From: Circinella minor
Taxonomy: Eukaryota; Mucoromycota; Mucoromycetes; Mucorales; Lichtheimiaceae
DNA length: 45,678 nt
NCBI GenBank assembly: GCA_016758965.1
Contig: JAEPRB010000291.1
Coordinates: forward strand, 1-45,678
Direction of reading: 5' to 3'
The notes beneath the pieces are model-generated. The model ran no database searches. It had not been told where the DNA came from and worked only from the letters and a program-made list of their open reading frames with translations. A program made the position numbers and the translations under genes. Numbering within the stretch: the first letter of the stretch is position 1; each line of letters starts with the position of its first letter. Positions 33,196 to 43,102 of the stretch are shown here, piece after piece.

Positions 33196-34193
33196 AAAAT
33201 TGATATATTTTATATAATTTATTTTATTACGTATAATGGTTTCAAGCGTGCAAAATTAATTAAAGCGAATATCATTCATAAGGAGTTATTATAGAAAAAA
33301 AAAGATTGTATAGAATCTTAATGAAGTATGTTCAGTAAGAGAAGTCGTACTGTTAATATCACAAGAGGATTGGCTATGAGCTGTTGGCGCTGTACCACTA
33401 CAGTTGAAAACCCACGAGAAAAAAATCGCACCGTTAAGAAAAAAAATCGCACAGGTAGAACTACCCTATTTAAAATACATGTTTATGACACTGTTAAATG
33501 TATATATATATATATATATAATGGATTCTCTACTTTTTTTGTTGAACTAATATCAGATTTCTATTATCATTATATGCTACGTACACATATACCAGCATCA
33601 TAAGTATTGTAACATAACAGACAACTAAAATCCAAGAGAAGTATAAAATCAATGACGACGATGAGGTATTTTGTATTTGATAATTTTGTTGTATATATAT
33701 CATATAAAAGTGATTATATAAAAGTGAACGATGGTTTTTTGAACAATATAGATATTGGCAAGCAAAAAGAAAAGAATATTTATTTTGGGGGTTGGTTGAA
33801 GCCTGTTGCTATGGCGCTGTACGACCATTGGTATGTAATTAAATATACGATATTTTTTTTAGCCGCTTATATACCTTTATCACACACGTGATTTCGTTCT
33901 TGAAAATCATACAAGAAGGAATATTTGCATCTGGAATAAAAATAAACAGGTACTCGTATGATGATTGTTTGTTTCAATATTAATGTCATAAATGTATTAG
34001 TGAAAATCCAAAAAGATTATGTGGAAGTAGTAAAAAAATTACTCCCGCACTAATCCCCTTATGACGTTTCAGCTTTTTATAAGGGACGGCGGATGTTTTC
34101 CGCAGGAATTATATTTGTTTTCACTTCTTTTACTTATTTTCTTATATACCCCTTTAAAAAAATAAAGATCTTTACACTTCTCTCTCTTTTTCA
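33196..34193. other. AT-rich intergenic region and gene X promoter
   Basis: No gene recognised up to the gene X start. AAAAAAATCGCACC motifs recur near 33420-33450. The last 100 bp before 34194 contain pyrimidine-rich sequence typical of a fungal promoter. Confidence 0.45.
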
Positions 34194-35081
34194 ATGGAAG
34201 GATTACAACGTCGTTTTCAATCTAATAAAACTTCTAATCTTGAAGACGAATCTGAATATTTGGATGAACAAGGTATGAGAACAAAAATATAAATAGCTTG
34301 CCCCCTCCAATAAAAAAGTTCAACTCTTCAAATAACCTATATTATTATTAAAAATAATTATTTAGAACAAGAACAACTACTTAATGATCTTCGAGAACAA
34401 AATGAAAAATCCAACTTGGCAATTCAAGTAAAACTCTTTCTTTTTTTTTTAGTTTGAGATGTACGAACAGTTTAGACCATAAATAATACTGGATGATTTA
34501 TGTATATTTCTATTTTTTAGCGTGGTATAATCCTTATTGGTGTTCTTGTATCAACCATGTAAGTAACTTACATTAAGGTTACTATATATTATTCTTGAAA
34601 GACTAATTGTAATAATAATAATAGATATGCTATCTTTTTTTATGATCTTGCAACAGCAAAAATACTTTCTGTTCCTCAAATTCCCGTTCCTTTAATGAAA
34701 CCTATTCCATCCATGATTCCTGTACCTGAATTTGCTGCAATGATGAGCATCATTTCAATTTATACATCCATTTATACTTTTGCAACAGCTTGTCGATTAA
34801 CTGGAATGGAAATAATTGGGAAAAAGTCAACATCTTTATCACACCATGATGGAATCAGAAATCATCAAGTAAATATACTTACTACATCGTTAGCAGCATT
34901 ATCAGGTGTGATATCCCCTTGTATAGCATTATGGGATATGGCATCTACAATTGAAATCATATTTTGGTCTATACCTTTATTTGTTTTAGTTTTAATGATG
35001 TTGGGATTTAGAATGATGGTTCAAGTAGAAGGAAAAATTGATGATTTGGATAAAGCACGATATAAATATAAAGGTGCTTAA
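34194..35081 (+). CDS. Gene X: uncharacterised membrane protein (211 aa)
   Basis: Four exons, 34194-34272, 34366-34427, 34521-34558 and 34625-35081, join in frame. The N-terminus is charged and Glu/Gln-rich (MEGLQRRFQSNKT ... EQEQLLNDLREQNEKSN), resembling a short cytosolic coiled segment. Hydrophobic segments follow near residues 48-64 (GIILIGVLVSTIYAIFFY), 92-108, 139-158 and 162-182, so three to four membrane spans are likely. The C-terminus is short and basic (DKARYKYKGA). I do not recognise a named family; the architecture resembles small conserved fungal membrane proteins. It is convergent with the truncated COX10 copy. A second copy lacking exon 1 lies at 27561-28277. Confidence 0.8.
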
Positions 35082-35211
35082 TAATAATAATAATAATAGT
35101 ACATTTTTTGTATATAAATCGGTTTATTATAGATTTTTTCTCTTTTTTTTTTCGTTGGTGTGTGTGTGTATGTATGTATTAATAGTAATATAAAAGTTTT
35201 ATTATGATGAT

Positions 35212-35822
35212 GATGACTGTTGTTGATGTGGTGGTGATGGTGCTAAGGATTGTTGTGATTGAGATTCTTCTTCATCAATGAAATCATCATCCCATGATAA
35301 TAAATGAGACATATCCATATCATAAACCTTATGAACCATTAATAATGCCATAAGAACGGGTAAATGAACAATACTTCCAAAGAATAATTGTCTTGCATTT
35401 TTTTCATCACTATCATATAAATAATCCAGTTAATAAGTATTTTTCCATTCATCTCTCTTTTTTTTTTGCTATATAATGTATAATTCTTACCTTTTTTTTT
35501 TGCTATATAATGTATAATTCTTACCTTTTTTTTTTTGCTATATAATGTATAATCCTTACCTTTTTTTTATAAAATCGATAAGCACCATAAATTAAACCAG
35601 CATTTGCAATGGATGAATCAAGAGCAAACCACCAACTAGTTAATCCAAGATATGGAATACTTAAAGAAAGTGGTACCATTGCTAAAGCATATCTTAAAGA
35701 AACTCGAGCATTTAATTTAGGACCCGTTACAGCCATCATTCGATATCCAGCTTTTGAATAATCCGCCCGTAAATTCCATGCCAAAGAATTGAAATCCGAA
35801 AAATCCCAAGCGTAAAATAAAT
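35212..35822 (-). pseudogene. COX10 3'-end inverted duplicate
   Basis: Minus-strand copy of the COX10 3' part: exon 2 (about 35212-35419), the intron, and exon 1 from its end back to about 35790, nearly identical to 26934-27442 (for example TDPKLNARV reads TGPKLNARV). At the intron start the copy carries a triplicated segment. From 35791 to about 35822 similarity drops sharply (FYAWDFSDF where COX10 has LYAWQFPHF) and then ends. Most of the enzyme is missing. Confidence 0.9.
35468..35570. repeat. Three tandem copies of a splice-donor segment
   Basis: A 34-35 bp unit (GCTATATAATGTATAAT, then YCTTACC and a T-run) occurs three times, starting at 35468, 35502 and 35537. The functional COX10 locus has one copy at its exon 1 / intron boundary (27150-27190). 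Each unit includes the reverse complement of the GGTAAGAATTATAC donor. Confidence 0.9.
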
Positions 35823-35913
35823 GTCATATGTTGGAGCAAGAGTAGTGACAGACTTACTAGTTTGTACACCGTATATATATTAAAGCATCAAATTATTGTG
35901 AATGAAAAGTTAT

Positions 35914-36740
35914 TCAAAAAGGGAAAAAGTGGAAATATTTCCGTAACATCAACATTACTAATATTCCTGTTGGATTGCAAAACTCAAAACTAATATGGGA
36001 TTCCTCTTTCCTTGCGCCTACAGAAGAACCATCTCCCCAGCCAACCAGTCTGTTGAGTGTGTGATCGCGGTCTCGCACATGCTTCAGCTCTGGTAGGATG
36101 CTTCCACAAGGCAATATGCGTACCCATCTTCTGCACAACCATAGAAGTCAGAATCCATGACTACGATAACAACTTCGTCCAATAACTATATATAGATTGT
36201 AATATTAGTTATCGGTTGATATGTAATATATAAAACCACTCAAAAAAAATTCAACACTTTCCTGCAATTAATATGAATCGCAGCCATGACAACAAAGAGT
36301 AGCTCAGGTAAAGCTACCAGTCGATACCCTTCTAAGAATATTACAACCATTTAGGAAGTTCCTGGCTGGGCAACTATAAATAATTGTAATTGATCCGCTC
36401 ACTCTTACAGGCCTTCGATACTTTTAAAAAGATGCTGGGTATCATGTCTAATAAAAAAAAATGGTATAGAATATATGCTACGGTAACGCGTCAAGATTCC
36501 TAACTTGAATATTTGCCAAACGTTTAATAAATTAAATCTCTCAATGAAAAGTATTGCATCTTAAAGTGAAGATGTTACCTTTTAATCCCAATAATGTATA
36601 GGACAAACGTAATATATATGTTGAATAGGTTCATCGCCGTTGTGTTCAGTAGGAAAAACAAAATCGTTCTTTGTGTTTCTGAATTTGCCTGATCTGCTGG
36701 AGGAGAATGAATATCAAGTCTCCAGGGACCTATAAATATA
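35914..36740 (-). repeat. Family E, inverted and best preserved copy
   Basis: Matches 11170-11900 in reverse orientation. The minus strand encodes RILPCGSILPELKHVRDRDH continuing as TLNRLVGWGDGSSVGARKEE and SHISFEFCNPTGILV without the stop found in the other units. An upstream block near 36600-36720 encodes HSPPADQAN and, in a shifted frame, FPTEHNGDEPIQHIYYVCPI before a TAA. Intron-like AT-rich spacers with TATATAG acceptor-like ends separate the blocks. It probably was a multi-exon gene; it now has frameshifts. Family not recognised. Confidence 0.55.
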
Positions 36741-37063
36741 TGAATTCACCTTTATTTGGTACGTTCTATGAAAGAATTGATATAGTTATAACAATAAAAA
36801 TACTTACCAACGTTACAAACCAGAAAAAAGAGGTAATAAAAGTATACAGAATACAGATAAATCATTATTGTTGCTATATCTGAGATCAAAAATTGCGCAT
36901 AAAAGCACTTTAATTGTCTGTTGTATCTTGTCTCTGATTTCCAATCACTGCTTTATAATACTTTTTAGTGACCGTCAATAAATTCACTCACTCTTTTATG
37001 AATCATAAAAAAAAATCTCATATAGCCCTATCCTATATTTTTTCTTTTGACTTATGTTTCAGT
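36741..37063. other. Intergenic, no gene recognised
   Basis: AT-rich flank between the family E copy and family F copy F4. A GTAAGTATT donor-like signal on the minus strand near 36805-36813 might belong to family E. Confidence 0.4.
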
Positions 37064-37444
37064 ATGCATCGCTCAAAAAAACAAAAAAGTCATGACATCT
37101 TATTTAAATTGGTATATCAGCAATTCCTCATCACTGACTCCAATCTGTCTTGAAACTTATTTAGTTCTGGAGACAAATAGTCGACATGTATATTAAATAT
37201 GAAAAGATTAAATAGCAATGTCGTCAATGGCCCCCTTTTACAAACAGCTTCTAATTTGTGGAAGGGAAGTCAGCAACAAGTGACTTTATGGAATAATAGA
37301 AAAGTTAAATCGTCATAGGAAACAGTCAACACGTCAATCAGTCAAATTGGAACACAAGAAGGTCTGCGCCTTGATGGTGATAGTAAAATTAATGTTAATA
37401 GCAGTGGATCATCAGGTAACTTAGTTGATAATAATTTTACCGTT

Positions 37445-38129
37445 ACCACTCGCTATAACGATTTTCGATATAACGATATTTCGATATATAGTGATAGAGT
37501 TTTGGGGTTCAAGGCAGATTAAGCAGAAAAATAGCATTAATTTTCTATAACAGTACGGTAAAGTTCAGCAAAAATATCGTTATATCGAGCATACAAATAT
37601 TTTTAAGAAGGAAATATTACTAGTTGCAGGATATTTTCTGGTCTTCTAACTCAAGTTTTGAAACTCTTTCTGTTTAGAGTTAAATAATCTGAACATAAGA
37701 TTTATCTTCGCTGTTTTTGCTTTTTTAATATAAAAACCAGATTTTGTTTTTGTCTACTGTGGAAATACAATTTGTCGTTTGCCATTTTGCATGGCTTTAT
37801 AGTTTTGGAACTTAGTAAGTACCCGTGTTTTTTTTTATAAATAATTAGCATTGATTATATGTAATGCTATGCTTGTAATTCAATTAAAGATAATAAGCAA
37901 AACGTATTTAATAAAGAAAACTATGCAAACAAAAAAATGTTTTTACAGTTTCAATGGAATAGTATTTTAAAAGTTTTTTTTTTTTTTGCAAGACATACAT
38001 GCAAGCCAAGTACATCATGTGGATAACATTTTACTCGATCATAATAACTAAGACCAGTAATTCGTTATATCGATAAGTCGATATAGCGATATCCTTTTGG
38101 TCTCACAGTGTATCGTTATGGCGAGCGGT
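37445..38129. mobile_element. 685-bp MITE inside F4 exon 1
   Basis: The ends are inverted repeats: ACCACTCGCTATAACGAT at 37445 and its near complement ending GCGAGCGGT at 38129 (three mismatches). Related TCGATATAACGATA motifs are repeated near both ends. It splits the F4 frame between DNN and the IIMSDEE block. The repeated CGATATAACG motif and CAGTG near the right end recall pogo/Tc1-type termini. No transposase and no clear target-site duplication. Confidence 0.65.
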
Positions 38130-39151
38130 GATAGTACTCCAGTAAGGATTATTATGAGCGACGAAGAAACATTGGTCACTGATACAGTAATGGTGATGAT
38201 CCAGAATCAGTTGAAACAGAAAGGTTGGTTGATTGATAAATTTGTTGTTGTAATAGTACATATGTTCAAATGACCATGTATGTTGACTAAATTTACCATC
38301 ATTTATGAACGATTTATTATATATAGTGAAATGTAAGAAAACAATTAATGATAGCTGTGTTTATTATTGTAAAATTTTACATTGACGATATTAACCTATG
38401 AATCTTTCATTAGGTTATACGTAACAAGGATGGAAGAAAGAGAAAGAAACCAAAGGTTGGTTGAAGTTTTATTGTTACTATCAGTGTATTTGTAGTAACA
38501 AGATATCAAACATTAATGTTGAATACTAATTATTATGCTGACGTATATTTTAGAAGACTGATTAAGTAAATTCTTAGAGGAATATGATAAAATGACTGAT
38601 GAAAACAAATGGCCTTGAGTTACAGTGGAAGAAAAGTGGAAGACGTATTATTCATGTATGGTGTTACACTTAGTGAGGAACAGTAAGTTGTTGTTTTTTT
38701 CATAACATAAGTATAATAATAAAAAAAGGACTCTTTAGTTGAACTAATCATTCTTTCTCTCTTTTTTTTTGCTGTTTTTAGTCTTTGCCATTCTTTCGTT
38801 GTGGATGCGTGGGATAAAACGTATTTGACAAAAAAGTGTTCTTATAAACGTTGAAATTCATGAGATTCAAATTTGGAAAAATATCCGGTACCGGAAGAAA
38901 AGTATAGTGTCTCAATTATTTGAATCAATGCAAGAAGGTAATTATTGTAATAAGAAGACGATTATTCAATGCGATTGACTTAAATTATTATTAAAATTGA
39001 ATTTAGATCAAGAACGCCACTGAAGCTTGTAAAAACATACTTGAAACCCAAAAATGGGACAAAGAATTTGACAGAAAGACATACCATCATCCTGATAGGC
39101 TTAGACACAGTTACTATATCATGGACATTTACCACTATAATACATATATGA

Positions 39152-39152
<1 letters not shown>

Positions 39153-39187
<35 letters not shown>
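39153..39187. repeat. (TG)n microsatellite
   Basis: About 17 TG dinucleotides in decayed family F sequence. Confidence 0.9.
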
Positions 39188-39193
<6 letters not shown>

Positions 39194-40064
39194 CGATTGG
39201 ATATAAACATTTATGCAAAAATTAGCGCTTTATTAATCTTTATTTTTTAAGTATTCACTGAATTTTTATTAACGACTAAAATTCATTATATCAGCGTTTG
39301 GGTTGACAGTTTTTTTTACAAACAGATATATAAATATAATCACTATTTTAAAGAACTTGAAATGGCATATCCAAGAGCTTGGACATGATTTGAACTGGTG
39401 CCCTATTGGTGTTGGCTTCTTCTTATCTGGCGCATTCCTTAATTACGCCTGGGAATGAAACCCTTACCTTATTATCTGGAATAAGGTTCACGAACTTGAG
39501 AATGGTAGTGTCGACGGTCACACAAATTGCAAAACGTGGTTAATGTCTGGATCTCTGTAGACCATTTCTTCGATGATATGGACTTAAATGTCCTCAGGTA
39601 AATTTTTATACTTATATATACACATATTATATGTTATGGTAGATGAATTTATAATAGCTAAAATAACGATTTTATAATTTATAGAGGGGAAAATAGCAGT
39701 CGAGCATCGAGCAATTGGACAAACACGGAACGTGTTTATCAAGGGAAGAAAAACTTGAAAGAAAAAAATGGGAAAGAAGACTCGATGTGGTTCTTTGGAA
39801 GAAAAAGTCAGAGCTCAGTGAGGGAGGCTCAGAAAAAGGAACCGCTGATGACGACGCGAAACTCTTAATGGAGCGGGTCCCTAAGCTCCCAAAGGATCTT
39901 GAAGACATGATCAAGATAATCATAAAAAACGAAAAAGCCGATTAAGAGGGTGTTTGAGTGACAGGACTCCAACAATATGGTTGGTAATTTCGTTTTATTT
40001 ATTTTCTTATTTTTTGGTTCGGTTTCTAAACTTTTTTTTACAGTATTAAAGATGAATAGTATTA

Positions 40065-40870
40065 CTTTGGACGTGGCTATTATACGATGTAAGTTTCGAA
40101 ATGTGTTTTCCTAGTTCGCTATACAGTTATTTATAAATGTGCGCAATAAATTGATATAGGGTACGGAAACTGGAACGCGGAGGTATCGATGATGAAAATA
40201 ATTCGGAAACATGGTTGTTGGCCCATATTTGGCTAATGGTAGATCATACATTTGATGACGTTGAGGTGGATGTAATTAGGTAAGTCTGGGTATCTATTGA
40301 GATCTGCAGATATTTTCGCTTACTAAAAATAACAACGAAATTTACAGGGGTTCAAACTCGAGCTATGCATCAACATACGAGCAAGTGCAGCGTTGGTGTT
40401 CATACGGACTGTAACTTTATAACTTGATGTCCATGATTTTAATTTTACAGCCCAAGTTACAGCCCCCGCTGCATATACGCAACGAAAAAACAAGGAACCA
40501 GTTCCACAAGGAGAAAAAAAAAACAGATGGGATGCAGACTTGATATGATACTAAGAAGAAAGTAATTGGAGTTTGGTGGAGGAGAGGCTGGTAAACAAAT
40601 GAGCAATACTGATTGGAAGTTACTGAAAGGAAGGGATTTGAAGTTACCGAAAACGTTGAAGGATATGATGATGGCTATGAAAAATAAAAGAAAAAATGCT
40701 GCCGGTTTAAGATTAGTTGGATTATTACAATACGGTTAGTAACTTCGGCAGTGTTTTCCTTTCTTCTTTTTTTTTAGAGGAAGAAACAAAAAAATGTTTT
40801 CATTTTAACAGTATTATGTTTTTAGGCTAAAAAATGACAACTATTATCATGGATGTTCCTCAGTATCATG
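40065..40870 (+). pseudogene. Family F, copy F5, partial
   Basis: Begins abruptly with the end of the SYYTM exon (CTATTATACGATG plus a GTAAG donor) directly fused to the last-exon start of F4 (ITLDV). It continues with the VRKLERGGIDDENNSETWLL exon near 40160-40280, an exon with QRKNKEPVPQGE and LKLPKTLKDMM interrupted by an insertion of about 100 bp (about 40380-40480), and the first codons of the last exon (MTTIIMDVPQYH), then ends. Closer to F2 than to F4. Confidence 0.75.
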
Positions 40871-40872
40871 GG

Positions 40873-40945
40873 GACCTGTCGAGGTTATGATGATTATGCT
40901 CTTGTCTAACCTATAGACATAGGTTGGATAGATAGCCATGACAGG
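40873..40945. repeat. Imperfect hairpin at the end of F5
   Basis: Core TCTAACCTAT-agac-ATAGGTTGGA with one mismatch, and outer CCTGTCG...CATGACAGG partial complementarity. It starts exactly where F5 homology stops, so it may mark an inserted or excised element. Confidence 0.5.
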
Positions 40946-42034
40946 ACGGTATATCCAAATGGATTTTTCTAGATCATTAATATCTACTATTAATAAAAAA
41001 CTATGGTCCTTAGATTAAAATTTAAGATAACCCTTTAAATTAGGAATTACCGATTAGAAAATTGATTGAGTTTTTCTTCCACTTTTTTTCATTAAAAAGC
41101 ACAACATATGTGATATCATATACAGTAATCATATAATCAGCAGGAATGTTGTAGTGTATATGTTTTCCTGTGTAATATTAAGCGTATAGTTTATATGAGA
41201 AATCTAATGTATGCTTTTATCCAAGGCATAAAAATGTGTATTTTACAGTTGATGTATGTATTTCTTTATAGAGGATTTTAATGTAACTGAATTACTTTAA
41301 GCGCAGTTGACTTTTTTCAAACTGTTCTCGTGTATGTAGTGCTCATCATTAGTTAATTACATTTTTTTCTACAAGTTAGGTCAATCTGTATATATGAAAC
41401 GTACAACATTACTATGAATATCAATAACCATGTAATACACATCATTATAACACATGACTCTAGCATAGAAATAGTTTATGTTAATTCCTATATATTCACT
41501 AAATAACAATCCTTATCGTCTACTAATAGGTAGAATTTTTGTGCTCAGTACGGTTAATTTTCGAATAGGTGTATATTGATCGTAGTACGTACGCCTTCCA
41601 GAAGGCAGTGCTATTGGTGCAATTTTTCCCTATCGTTTTGATCCATTATTGTGCTTTCCATGTCTTGTACGTAATGATGATATTATGGGTTGAGGGATAA
41701 AATATTCCTAGATACATTATACGTCACATAATCAAGAACAAAACTGTGAAGGCCTATTACCATTAAAAAATTACAAAAACTACAGATATTTTTAGTGAAA
41801 CATTAGATTGATGACATTAGATGATAAGCTATTAGTAGTAGTATATGTAGAGTTTGTACAAAGCATCCTTTCTTTGGTGATATACGAAACTTAATATAAC
41901 AGGATTGAAAGAGGCGGTATTTTAATAATCTTTATACAATGTTAAAACCTGTATTTCACCTCACCCCATAGACTTTTTTTTTCTGCCTCAACTTTTTTTT
42001 TTTATTCGCAACTATTACAACAAATGAACAAACC
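40946..42034. other. AT-rich intergenic region and TPR gene promoter
   Basis: No gene recognised. The last 120 bp before 42035 are pyrimidine-rich and presumably hold the promoter of the TPR gene. Confidence 0.5.
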
Positions 42035-43067
42035 ATGGACACCCCTTCTTCTGATACCCATATTATAGAACAATCGGGCAGTTGGACTATTCGTGCTCGT
42101 AATAACAGTAATCCTAATGGACGATCTTACATTTATCGACGTTCTAATTCAGCTTCTGATTCATCACAGCAACAACTAGTATCCCAACAATCCCAACAGC
42201 AACAAGAACAAACTGATAACACTAACAATAACAACAGTAATGACACTAATAGCAATGTTATTATTGGAGGCAATGATAATGCTTTTGAACAACGTATTAA
42301 AGCTTTTTCACAACAGTTTAATACACAACGTATATTAAAAGATTTATACTCTAACTCTGTCACTGAATTAAACAGACGTAATACTGAACGTCAAGCACGA
42401 ATAAAAAAACACGAGTCATCATCATTAGCATCGCCAACTACAACAATCACAACGACTCAACAACACCAAGAACCGCAACAACAACCCCAGTCCTTAGAAG
42501 AAGATCAAACAATCGTTTCTAATGAACGTAAACCTTGGAAATTTTTAAACGCAAATAACCTTTCACCTCAAGATCAAAAGATATGGCAAACAAGTATGCG
42601 AAATGATAGTGTAATGATATATCCACATCAATGGTTACGATTAGCAAGTTTATTTAGTGTTCAATCAAAAACATATCGACAACCTAGTTTATTAACATCA
42701 GCTGCAGAACATGCTGCAAATTTGGATCGTGGTCCTGGTGGACATACTGAAAGTTATTTAAAAATTCGAGATATCCAGAATCGAACTTATGCACGTGAGG
42801 CGTATGTATTAAATGATAATAAGAAAACGAAGGAATGGAAGGGGGGGAAAGCAAAAGAATGATAACTTATTTTCTTTGTTCGTATTATATATATAGTGTA
42901 GCGGAAGGTATTAAATCTGTAGAACAAAATCAATTAAAAGAAGCTTTGGATCATTATAAACGAGCAGTAGATATGGATCCCAAATATGCAGAAGCTTGGT
43001 TTCGTATTGCTGAAATGTAAGTTCGGTTTTTTTATTACTTTCTTGCTCTTTCAGATAAATGTCAACT

Positions 43068-43102
<35 letters not shown>

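Larger units (their letters stand above)
37064..40090 (+). pseudogene. Family F, copy F4, decayed
   Basis: Plus-strand relative of F1 and F2. It starts MHRSKKQK at 37064, then shows the LNWxIxN segment, the LWKGSQQ-like segment near 37255, a MITE (37445-38129), the DEETLVTD end of exon 1, the microexon at 38327-38332, the KMTDENKW exon near 38560-38680, the CHSF exon near 38783, the ATEACKNILETQKWDKEF exon near 39010, the HELENGS exon near 39490, the KKWERRLDVVL exon at about 39685-39975 and the start of the last exon near 40050. Several frameshifts and stops and an insertion between 39150 and 39470 make it non-functional. Its end is fused to copy F5. Confidence 0.75.

Noticed and set aside
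35468..35570. Regularly spaced repeats as a CRISPR-like array
   Set aside because: The units are directly adjacent with no spacers and match a COX10 intron boundary; the genome is eukaryotic.
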